Part shown: in pieces, positions 1 through 10,519 of the stretch | How the letters are laid out: each line of letters starts with the position of its first letter | Position numbering within the stretch: position 1 is the stretch's first letter | Source of the DNA: Symsagittifera roscoffensis | Lineage: Eukaryota > Xenacoelomorpha > Acoela > Convolutidae | DNA: 64,000 bases | NCBI RefSeq assembly: GCF_963678635.1 | Contig: NC_087066.1 | Span: 7,159,954-7,223,953 of the forward strand | Reading direction: 5' to 3' | Notes under the pieces: generated by a model | The model's input: only the letters and a program-made list of their open reading frames with translations | What the model was told of the DNA's origin: nothing | Database searches by the model: none | Made by a program: the position numbers and the translations under genes

Positions 1-183
1 GTGAGACAATGTAAATTTGAGCTCAAATTTAAAAAGAAGTTTTGCCTGTGATCATTTTTTGCAAAGTTAGGGAGGATTGAAAGTTGCTACTTTGTTCAAT
101 TTGGAATAAACAAAATTTTTAATTGATCTTAAAGTGCAGTCGGAACATTCAGGGCCTCGCCCTAATATACGAGCAATCTTCTT
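1..183. repeat. Foldback family F, truncated right arm
   Basis: The segment ends with CATTCAGGGCCTCGCCCTAA and then TATACGAGCAATCTT. The same terminal block closes the copies at 10475-10519, 14280-14324, 18390-18432 and 28930-28975. Upstream it shares the 'gtgatcattttttgcaaagtta' type stretch of the family with an internal deletion. The element is cut by the window edge, so its other arm cannot be seen. Confidence 0.7.
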
Positions 184-429
184 TAACATGCATGCCTCTA
201 AACACACTTTCAGTATTAATATACTTTTAATAAAACTCCTGATACTTTTTCAACATCTTCTGCGCTACTGGTTTAATTTTAAACGTGATGGTTTTTGATC
301 TTTCTATATCACAGACGTACACAATCAAAATGATGGATTTTTTTTGGTGGAAATTGAGCTATTGTTTCTATATTGAGGGCGGAGGGGACTTGCTGTTCTT
401 TTGCGGTCCACTAATGGAGTAGGAGGGTG

Positions 430-530
430 CATATACAAAACAGTCCCATACAAAACAGTCCCATACAAAAGAGTCCGAAACATCAAAAAAAGGTTCTAAA
501 AAACAGTCCCATACAAAACAGTCCAAAACC
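430..530 (+). repeat. Subterminal minisatellite, left end of the MULE (CAGTCCCATACAAAA units)
   Basis: Units of about 15 bp, CAGTCCCATACAAAA, recur with small variants such as a GAGTCC unit and a short degenerate insert. The array is the mirror image of the one at 2350-2490. It also creates spurious open frames on both strands. Confidence 0.85.
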
Positions 531-654
531 AGTTGAATTTCATGACCTTGATCTTTTGGCGCCGACCGAATTGATCTACGCTTTGAAAACTCAAACAGGG
601 GCAATTAAAGATCAAAGAGCCAAATTTGGAACAATAATTTGGATGAAAATCAAA

Positions 655-725
655 GGATTCATGGTATAGTGGTTAAAGCGTTAGTCTCAAACTCTAGAGA
701 TCAAAGGATCGAATCTCCGGCGGCA
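655..725 (+). other. tRNA-like sequence (degenerate tRNA or tRNA-derived SINE head)
   Basis: An A-box-like TGGTATAGTGGTT and a B-box-like GGATCGAATCT lie 40 bp apart. Between them GTCTC and GAGAT can pair as an anticodon stem, although the loop would be 8 nt. The sequence ends GGCGGCAC, but the 5' side does not form a matching acceptor stem and the T stem is poor. It is therefore more likely a tRNA pseudogene or the RNA-polymerase-III head of a SINE than a working tRNA. It lies inside the MULE, between its left end and its transposase. Confidence 0.5.
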
Positions 726-1095
726 CAAAAAATTTTCCAATTTTCCGAAAAAAGTTGAAATTCGGGTAAATATGATAACGGGTATATCTAGGGTACAACA
801 AAGGGTTCAACCTTAGAGGGTTGGGCGGAGGGAAAAGAAAAATCAACACCTTGTATGTATTCATTATTTTGCCGGTTTCAAATCGACCCTAGCTCAACTT
901 TGAAAAATCAAGGAAATTAATTAACTTGGAAAAATTTTATTGCTTGGCAATATGGAATAAATGTGAAAATTAAAAAGAAAAGAAAAGTCTGATTATAATT
1001 TAATATTACAACTGCATCCTTTCAAAAACCCAATGATATCGTTGGGTTGATATGACTTAATCATAGTGATCAAGTTTTTGTCGAGTTTTTGGTAT

Positions 1096-2096
1096 TTAGC
1101 TTTTTTGGGTCTGGCTACTTTTTGTCCTGCGCACATTTTTTCCAACAGTATTTCCGCGTCTTTTTTGCTCGTCCTGGAACTTCTCGATCAGTTTTGGGAA
1201 TGATGGATGCTTACTATTGACCAGTTTTACGAAGTTGCTGTTCCAACCTTCTACAGCGTTGTTGGTGCGGGGAAGGTCGTTTTTTACTCTTTGATGGCAA
1301 CTCCATTGCTCCATATCAAATCTGGGCTTCTGTCGTCCTTGACGCGTTTTGGGGAATCAAATTTAAGAATACTGAGAAGGCGACAATAAGTTGATTCCTT
1401 TTTGTCGGGTAGCAGAGCGTAAACAATAGGAATAAGGCATCCTTCAACAGAAGCGTGTATAGTATAAATCTGATAGAAAACATTGGGAGCAGTCGAAAAC
1501 GTTCCATCACAGAACCAATCATCCGATAAAGATAGTAAGTCTAATCCAGGTAACGTGGCGAACACAATAACCCGATTTTCATCTTGGGGACCAGAATCGT
1601 TAAGAAGGAACTGCTCTCCATCGTGGGTTTTCTGTAGAGCCAGTGGTAGTTCAAAGCCAGTCAGCGATGTTGGCTCTGCCATCTTTGGTCTTTTTTCGCG
1701 TCGAACTCTATTTACAGCTTGCTGATTAGCAGAATAACTAGGTAAATGAACAGCTGTTTCTCGGTTCACATCACGTTGAGCTGCGAAAATAGTCTGTCGC
1801 GGTGTTACATCGGATACTGCTGCTCGATCTTTAAGTGTTTTTCTGAACTTACGTTTTTCGATGTCAGCTGGATCGGGGAAGTGGCAGTGACCTTTAACGA
1901 TCTCAACGGAGTCGTCCTTTGTACGCACACGGCCATTGCAGCTACTTTGTCCGCAGCGCCAGGAAAGGGAGTTGTCTGCCAGTGTTCTGTGTTTAATATA
2001 AGCATACCCTTCAAAAATCAGTAACTCAGAATTTTTGTTTGTAAGTATGATTTCCATCGATAGATAGTGAATTTCGTTTTTATTGAGTGTTGTCAA
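1096..2096 (-). pseudogene. FLYWCH zinc finger + MULE transposase, internally deleted
   Basis: The N-terminal part (1284-2096, about 270 residues) begins with a FLYWCH-type zinc finger: a 'GYAYIKHR' strand, then W-R-C and C-N-G-R, then H-C-H. It continues into a MULE transposase core with 'DWFCDGTFSTAPNVFYQIYT' and the following 'PIVYALLPDKKESTY' segment. The typical C-terminal block 'RTNNAVEGWNSNF', followed by a 'HPSFPKLIEKFQDEQ' helix, is present but in another frame (1096-1314). The middle of the catalytic domain between them is missing. MULE transposases of this class bind terminal repeats through the FLYWCH finger and cut with a DDE core. With the core deleted and the frame broken this copy cannot be active. 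It lies between the inverted minisatellite ends and shares their fate. Confidence 0.85.
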
Positions 2097-2349
2097 GTGT
2101 TTGCAAATGAAACAGATTGAACAACCTGTCTCTTTTTGCTTAGATTAAAAAAAGAGTCCACTTTCTTAAATTGCGTTAACTTTAATGTTTCGAAGATTAT
2201 TGCTTTTATTGAGTGGCCGCTGATGTTATCTAGGTTGTTATAATTTCTCTACTATAGTACCTATTGTTATCCGGATTAGTTGGTATCAAAATGTGTTTAA
2301 TATGAGATAACTTTACTTATCAGCTTCTAGAACAATTATCACTTCGATC

Positions 2350-2490
2350 AATGGGACTGTTTTTTGGACTATTTTTTGGACTATTTTTGGGACTGTTTTG
2401 TATGGGACTGTTTTTTTGTATTTTGCTATGTTTTTTCGGACTGTTTTGTATTGGACTGTTTTGTATGGGACTGTTTTGTACAGACACGAG
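2350..2490 (-). repeat. Subterminal minisatellite, right end of the MULE
   Basis: Repeats of GGGACTGTTTTGTAT and shortened GGACTATTTTTT forms are the reverse complement of the left array at 430-530. Outside it lies the inverted copy of the left terminus (CGAGTAGGAGA, then GGTCCACAAAAAG, ending near 2513). Confidence 0.85.
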
Positions 2491-2513
2491 TAGGAGAAAT
2501 GGTCCACAAAAAG

Positions 2514-3085
2514 TATCGTCCTTAGGGCATGGCGGCAATTAGAAAAAGACAATTCAACGCAAGTCAATTTAATCTGGATTAATTGCTTTGTAGTTCCATC
2601 CATATCGAATCCCACATTCGCAAAAGCATGTCCGTTTGGTTGCTCTGTGCTTAACTAAATTAAATTACTTCGAGTTGCTTTTATTTTATAATTATATAGC
2701 AAATTAATCTGCGAAGAGTTGCAAGTGCTTGCAACACTACCGACTGTCGCCTGCTTGAGACGAATTAACGCCTCAAGCATCCTTAGACCTAGGCATCTAC
2801 TAGGAAAACATTTCGAAGTCAAGATTAATGGTAGTCAAGGAAATGAAACTTGATGTACCCTCAAGCAATTTAATTAATTGCTGATTGAAGGTAATTAATT
2901 TGGTGCCTTTCGATTCTTTCTTAGACCTTTTCTCGGAAAGCAATCAAGGTTGAAATTGAAAGTAATCAAAATGTCAAAGCGAAGCCGCCGCTCCGAAGTA
3001 ATTTCTTTGATCTACTCTCAGCCCTTTATGAAATTTATATTTCCTTTGTAAGTTTACTTGAATAAACCGGAGGACTACACCAGAG
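2514..3085. other. Intergenic, no gene recognised
   Basis: Somewhat less AT-rich around 2715-2830. There is an acceptor-like CTACTCTCAG near 3021 and a donor-like CTTT/GTAAGT near 3048, enclosing 26 bp. I could not connect these to a frame. Confidence 0.3.
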
Positions 3086-3211
3086 ATGGATGTTTCTGAA
3101 GGCGCCCGGCATTTTGACATGTTTGCAGAAAAACTTTTTTGGGAGAATTCGGACCATCAAATTGGTCAGCTCAAATCAAAAGTTGACACTTTAGCAAAAA
3201 TCAAAAGATAA
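3086..3211 (+). CDS. Candidate small ORF or terminal exon, 41 residues
   Basis: A 42-codon frame (41 residues plus TAA) starts at ATG 3086. Its composition is protein-like and unlike the AT-rich surroundings: it begins MDVSEGARHFDMFAEKLFW and ends with a charged helix-like 'LKSKVDTLAKIKR'. The frame stays open upstream to about 3062, so the ATG may be internal to an exon. There is no strong acceptor with a pyrimidine tract just upstream. It ends 30 bp before a family A transposon. I recognise no domain. It may be a short secreted or cytosolic peptide, the last exon of a gene whose other exons I cannot see, or chance. Confidence 0.3.
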   Translation: MDVSEGARHFDMFAEKLFWENSDHQIGQLKSKVDTLAKIKR

Positions 3212-3242
3212 TCTGCAACCTCCCCTGGCTTAAATATCAGAC

Positions 3243-4079
3243 CACCGCCAACCAAGTTTAGGCGTAAGTAATCGATTATAACGAATATTATGATGGTTTT
3301 TTGACAATTATATTTGATTATAATTGCCAAAGTTAGGTGTTTAAAGGATTTATAATTGATTATAATCGTGATATTTTCCAAGAGATAATAATCTCTTATA
3401 ATCGAATATAATTTATTATATTTCTTACAAAAAACCCTTAAAATCAATTATAATCAATTACAATTTCTTATTTTGCCAAAATTTTGTCAGACCAAAACAA
3501 TATTCGAGTTATATCTTATGGGTTATTAATTTTGTGTCATTAAGAAAATCTCTAAAAGAGAGATTTCTTGAACACTTTGGTTCATCTGAACACAAATTCT
3601 TACCACAAAACAAAAGTTTCACAGAGATCTTTTCATATTAGTGGAAAGGTTCTCGCGGTAGATGAAAAATAAATCTTCCGAATCAATCATGAAAAAAAAT
3701 AAATTTGCTTTGGTGGTTAAAAAAATCTTAAAATATGCATCACAAAACAACTCTAATGGGGAAGAAATTTAAAAAAAAAACCTTATAAATTTGAATTGAT
3801 CGGAAAACTTTAAAAACAATTTTCTGATTCGTCATAGGAACCAACGTCTACAAAAAGCAAAAAAAATAAGCAATTTAGATGCAACTTTGAAGACAAAATG
3901 GACTAATTAAAGGGGATTATAATCAATTATAATCGATTATAATGGATTTTTGAGCAAAACTAATGAATTAGAAATTTGAATAAAAATAATGGATTATAAT
4001 CAATTGTTTCTCAATTTTAGTAAGACTGGTTCTAAAACCGTAATATAATCGATTACTAACGCTTGAAACTGGATGCGGG
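3243..4079. mobile_element. Family A short inverted-repeat element, copy 1
   Basis: The left end reads about CCGCCAACCAAGTTTAGGCG and continues into TAAGTAATCGATTATA. The right end, reverse-complemented, reads CCCGCATCCAGTTTCAAGCG and continues into TTAGTAATCGATTATA. The interior aligns almost end to end with 12289-13261, including 'ctctaaaagagagatttcttgaacactttggttcatctgaacacaaa'-type stretches. It encodes no protein and is dense in self-complementary ATAATCGATTAT words. Confidence 0.75.
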
Positions 4080-4311
4080 CGACTCATGGATTTATCCAAA
4101 AAAACATTATACTCGTTTTTCCGAATTAGGTTTGTTTTATGCAATTTCAGATAAAAAAAGCCGTTGTTCATTAATAAAAAAATTATATTTTTTTCTCATA
4201 AAATTCAATCCGAATCAAGAGATAAACTTTTAAGTGTGTTATTACATTCTTCCTGGAGTGGGCTTTTCTGTTGCCTGGATATTGAGATATATTACATAAT
4301 CTTTATTCTAA
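4080..4311. other. AT-rich spacer, nothing recognised
   Basis: No open frame, RNA motif or repeat match that I can support. Confidence 0.3.
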
Positions 4312-4612
4312 TTAACCCTCAATAGATATAACGGCTCTTTTTCGCAGGTAAAAATTCTTATTCAAATAATTTTTAAGAATTCACAAGTGGGGGGAGGGAG
4401 GAGCCGATATTACATGATTCTTATATAATCGCAACCCTGCATGAGGCTTTCATTATACTGGCATTTTATCATTGATTGACCCTTAAAAATTAGTTGTCCA
4501 ATACAATTTGGATTAGTCTGGCGGGGATATTGCAAAAAGAGAATTCTTATAAATAATTTTTAATCAGAATTTTTACCGAGAGAAAAAAGCCGTTATACCT
4601 GTTGAGGGTTAA
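4312..4612. repeat. MITE-like inverted repeat, about 70-bp arms
   Basis: The left arm (4312-4382) starts TTAACCCTCAATAGATATAA, then CGGCTCTTTTT, and runs to TTTTTAAGAATTC. The right arm (4541-4612), reverse-complemented, starts TTAACCCTCAACAGGTATAA, then CGGCTTTTTTC, and also runs to AAGAATTC. The arms are about 80-85% identical around a G-rich centre. Weak similarity continues outside the arms on both sides. Confidence 0.75.
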
Positions 4613-5267
4613 TTCCTGAAGCGATATAAGATTGATTAATTTCGGGTTAATTTTCTTCAACCCAAAATTTTTTTGGTTTTATAGGTTAACTGTTAATTAT
4701 TAGGTTAACTATTATGTTCGATTTGTAAGTCGCATATGCAGTATTTTTTTCATCAGTTTTTAAGTTTTTTTCCTCGAAATAAAGAGGTTTTTTTTTACAC
4801 GAGGCTTCTGAATTAATGAGGCTCTTTTTGAAATAATTACACGTTGAATTAATTCTTCTATTCTCAAAAAACTGTGTTGAGGGCTTCAGCAGCTTAGACA
4901 AACACATACACTTTTTATACATGTAGTGTCTTGATTCTTTCAGAAGCTTCAGACAAAAAAAAACAAAGCAGCCACTTAAATGTCGAAACCAACGTCTAGA
5001 CTCCTACATTAATCAATTAACATGTTGAGATAAAGAGTATCTTTATTAAAATCAGACGGTGTTCAATTTAGCTAACGAGATAGCAAGATTCCAACTAAAA
5101 TGAGAAAGCACGAATCAACGCAAAGCACCTTGATAAGTGCAGATTGTTGCAAATGACCTTTCAATTGTGTCAAATTAATTTCCTGCTGACTTTTTTTTTA
5201 AATCCCTACCCACTATTATATATTAAGTGCTAATATTGCGTCTGGTCTTACATTTTTTGAACTGAAC
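4613..5267. other. AT-rich spacer, nothing recognised
   Basis: The open frame on the minus strand near 4686-4922 is low-complexity and shows no motif. Confidence 0.3.
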
Positions 5268-5690
5268 ACTGTGGCGTACGCAAAAATTTTTCTAGGGGGT
5301 GGGCTGTTTTTCAAAAATTGAAAATTTTAATGACCTTTTTTTCAATCGACCAATTTGATTTTCCCCGAGCTCTCCGAAAATACTATAAGGACCCTGTGTT
5401 GTTAAAAGTTTTCTGCTCCTCAGGCAAATTTTTTAAAAACAGGCAAAAGGGGCACTTTTTAGAAAATGTTGACCAAAAATCGCGTTTTTTGACGCGCGTT
5501 TTCCCCTCAAAACTAGTTATATTGACGCCAAAAAACGCCTTCAGAAAAATTTTGAGGTTGGTCAGTCAAAATGGATGCCGTAAAGTGATACCAATCAAGG
5601 AAAACCTTTTGGAAAAATTTGGCGACAAGAGTAGAGGGGAGGGCAAACTTTTCCCGTTGTTGAACCACCAAGAACCATAATTATTTCAAC
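5268..5690 (+). repeat. Dispersed repeat family C (hAT-like ends), copy 1
   Basis: Shares its order of landmarks with 16029-16390: a 'ctagggggtgggc' head, 'cgaccaatttgattttccccgagctctc', 'aaacaggcaaaaggggcac', 'ttgaccaaaaatcgcgtttttt', then 'gacgcgcgttttccccctc'-type and 'aatggatgccgtaaagtg'. The 120-codon open frame inside it is a property of the repeat. No known domain is visible. Confidence 0.65.
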
Positions 5691-7857
5691 GATGTCAAAA
5701 ACTATTGTTTGTAATATAAATTTTGAGCACTACCAAGAAAAAGTTATTTTTTTTTCTGTCAGATTGATTCAAAAATCAAAATCAAAAAAGAACTTAATTC
5801 GCCTGAAATATTAATTATATTATCAATTTTTGATTAAAACAACTAAACTGTTGAACTGATTCTACGTTAAAACGCTGGGTTTCAAGCATTGTAATTAGAT
5901 TATGATTTTGCAGACCTTTGAAAAGTGTATGAATATAGGAATATATCAAAGAGTAAGTTTTGAAAAATAAAAGCAAAATTTCTAAAATTTGTTCTCTGAA
6001 CTTACGCAGAAAACCACTAATGATTCATTAGCAACTATGAGGCAGTACTTGAATTTTTAGTTACAATCAATTGAACAAATATAAGAACAGTTTTTCATGT
6101 TTCAAATTTGCATTGTTCCTGCATTTGTAAGCATTGTTTTGTCAAAATCTGATTTGCTTTGCGACGTCAATCCAGGACGCTTTTTGTTAGTTTCTAATTT
6201 CCTAAAGGTTATATTTCATGATTTTTACACTCTTTGTTCAGTAGTTTCCTCGGTGCCCGGCTTGCTGTCCATACAATAAAAGTGCCTATCACACAACTTA
6301 ATATATGGAATCTATGGAAAAAAAAACTTTTTAAACAATTTTTCCTACAAGAAAACTGTAAAATAAGCGATTTTTTTAATCGAAACATTTTTCATTTGAA
6401 AATTATCTTTGATTAGCTTAAAAGAGAACAATATGAATTTGTAGAAGTTTTGACATGTGAGCAATTTTGGCATCAAAAAAATAGTTTGATCAAAAAAGAC
6501 TGATTTCATAAAAATTCTATGATATGCTTTTTTTTCTATAGAAAAAATAAACAATTGAAGTTAAAACAAGTGTCTTCTTTGTTTTGCAAACTTGTTTGAG
6601 TGTAAATTTTTTCTGCCTGTTCTGATTGCAAAATTGTGATCAACTAAAAATTTTACAAAGAAATATGCATACAAAGTTTGATATTTTGTGCCTATAAGGT
6701 AGACTTGGTTGAGTTTTTCACCCAAAAATTCAACAATACAAATAATCCAAACACCCAAAAACATTATTTTTGTTGTTTTCATATGCTAAAATGAACAACA
6801 ACATGATTTTTTAAGCTACCAAAATTTTCAAAGCCACCAAAATTTAAAGTTTTTTACCCATATATACAAATTTACCTTTTGGGTATGCAATTCTGTTTAA
6901 CAATATCAACATTAACTTGAAAGGCTAATATCGCAAAATGCAGTTTATCTGCTTGGTAACTGCCACCTTCGCTTCGGTTTTTCGTATGCTAAAGCAGAAA
7001 ATTTTGAGGAAAAAAATCACAAAATTTCAAAACGAAAACTTTTTATAATTTGATTTATGGAAAAATGCTTATCATACAATTTCGTATAAAAATCCTCTTA
7101 TTCTATTTTCATACAACTTTTGCAATTAAGAGGATGGCAGAAAACTTGATATTTACTTCCAGAGTATCGAAAAATTGCTTATCATAAATTTTCACTGTAA
7201 TTTCGACTGTAATTTCGACTTTCACTACAAGTCGACTATAATGTCGTTTTTCAGTATAAGACTGTATGATACGAAATTTTTTTGATAATAGGAAATTGTA
7301 TGGTATAATTTTTTTGCCAACCCGGGTGATTTTGAAGAACGGCTTAAGAATCAGCTAAATAATATCCATCGAAAAATACCCTCCAGTAAGACAAATAAAT
7401 TTTGTTCCAGAAACTGGTATGAAGCAAATGCTCAGAACGCGAGTTTTTTAAAAGTTTTATTAATTTTTTGATAGTGAGTGTAATTTTTGAGTTGCAGGCG
7501 AAATTACAGGCGAATTAATTCTTCATTATTCAAAATAAATAACTCCTGGAGCTCTTTCTCTTTTAGGAAAATATAGTAGCCGTCTAACAAAATGGTGTTT
7601 CTCCCTGAGAAATGATCACAACTAATATTCGCCGGTCGATTAAAAGGAGCTCTGCTTTTGAAAACTTTTTTGCACCAACTCAATCTACAAAACGCATTAT
7701 CATTTGTGAACGTGCGTTTTCTGAAGGTAATGGTTGTTGTCACAAAATTGTAATGGTTGTTGTGATGGTTGGTTTTTGGCCTGTGTTTTTTCAAAACTGT
7801 TCCTGCGGCGTAGAAAATTGGGACAAAATAGGGTTTTTATAGTGACTTGTGAGTGCT
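5691..7857. other. AT-rich spacer, nothing recognised
   Basis: Only short frames without motifs. Around 7195-7260 there is a small run of repeated 'TAATTTCGACT' words. No gene can be supported. Confidence 0.3.
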
Positions 7858-8184
7858 CGGAAAATTAGTTTGGTCGACCTAAAAAAAAAGTGGCTGTTTT
7901 CCAGTTGCCCCCCTTTCACATTCAATGTTAAAAAGCTTATTTAGGATTTTCATAATGCAATGAAATTTGGCATCGCGAACAAATCGACAATTGTAAACAG
8001 ATTTGTTCTTCATACTTTACAGCGTAACATCACGCATTTACCCGTAATAACACGTAAAACAAACATAAAACTGGGTAATTTGAAAGGGGGGAACTGGAAA
8101 AGAGCCAAAAAAGTCTCTAAAACTTCAAATTTTTTTATTGAAAACCCGCCCTCCCCCCTCGAGAAAATTCTAGAACCGCCCCTG
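7858..8184 (-). repeat. Dispersed repeat family C, copy 2 (reverse)
   Basis: Ends with CTCGAGAAAATTCTAGAACC followed by GCCCCTG. Its reverse complement CAGGGGCGGTTCTAGAATTT matches the heads of the copies at 16029 (CAGGTGCGGATCTAGATTTT) and 20202 (CAGGGGCGATTCCAGGGTTT). The other side retains GGTCGACCTAAAAAAAAA, the family's 'GGTCGACC' landmark. CAGGGGCGG-type ends are typical of hAT-like non-autonomous elements. Confidence 0.65.
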
Positions 8185-9430
8185 GTTGTTGTAATGGTAT
8201 GTTTGAGGACTGTATAACTTGGTTTTGATTCAGTTGCATCAAAAATGACTCTGCTAGAATTTAGTTTTTTTTATGCTTTACAAGATCGTGCTTTTATCAA
8301 GATCAAGATCTGCATATTCTAAATGTTCGGAAAGGCGAAGCATTGTAGGTAAATTGTTGGTACATATTTGATCTAGTAAAAAAAATGAGCACAAAAAACG
8401 TCATATAGTAAAAAGGCACTGTCAAGACACGGTGAAACCTACGGTGAGGAGCAGAAGGTTCGGTGGGGGAACGATCGCCGTCTTCTTCATTTCTGGTTGC
8501 CAAATTTTCCAAACTTGTTCCCCTTTGGTATAACTCTTTATAGGTCTTAGCTCAGAAAATCAAAGTAGTCGACAAAAAAGGTTGGCAAAGATATGGGAAT
8601 AACACAAAAGCATCTACGACATTTTATTGATTTTCTCAGAGAATTATACATCCTCGAAGCAAAAAAAAACAGTCATATTATATTAGTTTGACCGAGATGA
8701 AGCCAAAGAACAAACACCTTTTTAAACCGTGTTATAGTTAGATTTGTCTCTATTTTTATTTGAAACAGATCAGAATTGTTAGTTTCTTTTATAATGAGAC
8801 ATATTGCATCAAAGCAGAATTTCATTGCAGATAATTATTTTTAGTTGACTAGTTACAACTGCACTAATGTGAACTGGTTGGCTGCAAAAAATAAGCAGAT
8901 AAAAGATGATTTTTCCAAACTGGCTTGAAAACCGGGGGAGGAAAAAGGCTAAAACGTCTGTTGCGCAGTTGTTGAGCTGTGCAAATGACCATTAATTCCA
9001 AGCAGAAATCCCGCTGTGGTTTGAAATCCTTCTTGGAAGATCAAAATTGACCGGAAATGGGACAACAAATGGCATGAAATAAGAACATGTTAATGAGGTC
9101 TAATCTCCCATATGCCCCTCTTAGAAAACCCATTTGAATTTCCTCATAATTCTATTTATAGGTAGGGTCCAGAAATTGAACCCAAGGTTGTTAATTGAGC
9201 AAGATACTCCTTAAGTTCATGAAAAAACTGCAATTAGATTGTCATGTTATTTCTGCTTCAAAAGTTTAAACGCCGAGATAGTAGTCGAAGTGGAAAACAG
9301 TGCTAAATCATCATCTAATTTCCCAGCGAATCCATTGCTAAATATTACACAAACCAGTGTAATTTTTTCACTTTTAATCGCTCGATTAGCGCTAATGTGC
9401 TAACAAGATTTCAGCAGAGCTGGAAAAGCA
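8185..9430. other. AT-rich spacer, nothing secure
   Basis: A short less AT-rich patch near 8440-8512 (minus strand) gives a protein-like start 'MENLATRNEEDGDRSP', but it runs into low-complexity AT sequence and lacks a convincing splice donor, so I do not call a gene. Confidence 0.3.
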
Positions 9431-10519
9431 TAACAAGACTGCTCGTATCAGGGCAAAGGTCTGAATGTTTTGACTGCCTTTTAAGGTCTATGCAGAATTT
9501 TTTTTAAATTGAGATTTTTTGTGAGAAACATCCCCCCAGACACCATATAAAAAAGAAAGTGATTAATTTTGCTCTTAGTAACTAATCAATTACGACAAAT
9601 AAGCTTCCTTCAACCAATTCGGAACAATTTCTAATACGGAATAAATCTCCGCTTACGCGTTAATAGCGCGAAATATAGCGCGCATTAATTGTCCCAAATT
9701 GATCAAAATGGCAATATTTAAACCCCCATAACTTTACGAAAAATAATCACAGGTTAATTATCTTTTAAAATTTGAGCTCATGACAACAATATTATTTGGC
9801 TGATGTAAAAAATTCAGTCAAAATGCTTAGTTAAGATGTCGAAAGTTGTCTGAAGAAAAAACCCACCCCGAGCACAAATATTCCGTTACTTTCGTTACTA
9901 AAGTCGGAACAATAATTAATAAACAAATCAGCGCTAATTTATATGAAAAATTACTGATTTAACGATAGTTAATTACGGAGTTGACTTCTGAATCAGGGAA
10001 ACAGAACTTCGCTGTTCCGACTTTCCTAACGAAAGTAACTGAATATTTGTGCTCGGGTGGGTTTTTTTTCTTCGGACAAACTGCGACTTTTTAAAAAGCC
10101 ATTTTTGACGGAATGTTTTTGTATCATTCTAAAGATTTTGTTGATTTTATCTGTGATCATTATTTTTTTAATTATGGGGGTTTAAAAATTGTCATTTTGG
10201 TCAATTTCGGACAATTAACGCGAGATACAATTCGAGCTATTAACGTGTAAGCGGAGATTTAATCCACCTTAGAAATCGTTCCAAATTGGTTGAAAGAAGT
10301 TTATTTGCCATAATTGATTTGTTACCAGGAGCGAAATTTATCCTTTAGTATTTCAGATGGCGTGTGGGGGATGATTTGTACGAAAAAAAAATCTCATCCT
10401 AAAAAAAAACTGTTCATTTTTTTTTGTGTGTTTAAATTTTTCAGGTTATTACTGCGCCATAGACCTAAAAATGCAGTTTGAACATTCAGGGCTTCGTCCT
10501 GATACGAGCAATCTTGTTA
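9431..10519. mobile_element. Foldback family F, complete copy with about 480-bp inverted arms
   Basis: The left arm (9431-9910) begins TAACAAGACTGCTCGTATCA and then GGGC. The right arm (10013-10519) ends CCTGATACGAGCAATCTTGT and then TA. Inside, the arms mirror each other in order: CCAATTCGGAACAATTT versus AAATCGTTCCAAATTGG; TCCGCTTACGCGTTAATAG versus its inverse; and CCCACCCCGAGCACAAATAT versus ATATTTGTGCTCGGGTGGG. The loop between arms is only about 100 bp. No transposase is encoded, so movement would need a protein supplied by another element. I cannot see a clear target duplication. Confidence 0.85.

Larger units (their letters stand above)
399..2513 (-). mobile_element. Mutator-like (MULE) DNA transposon remnant with repeat-bearing terminal inverted repeats
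   Basis: Both ends carry the same sequence in opposite orientation. The left end reads CTTTTGCGGTCCACT, followed by GGAGTAGGAGG and then an array of CAGTCCCATACAAAA units. The right end, read on the other strand, gives CTTTTTGTGGACC, TCTCCTACTCG and the same array. Between them lies a broken FLYWCH/MULE transposase gene on the minus strand. A MULE with tandem repeats inside its inverted termini is the simplest reading. I see no clear 9-bp target duplication, so the exact outer boundary is approximate. Confidence 0.7.

Noticed and set aside
3022-3047. 26-bp micro-exon between CTACTCTCAG and GTAAGT
   Set aside because: No partner exon in phase could be found. Joining it to the 3086 frame needs a 36-bp intron and gives a stop.
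5318-5680. 120-codon plus-strand frame
   Set aside because: It lies inside repeat family C and has no known domain. The comparable frame in the copy at 16029 is open only in part.
8303-8512. Possible exon with start MENLATRNEED
   Set aside because: Only the first 20 or so codons look coding. No donor was found, and the rest is AT-rich noise.
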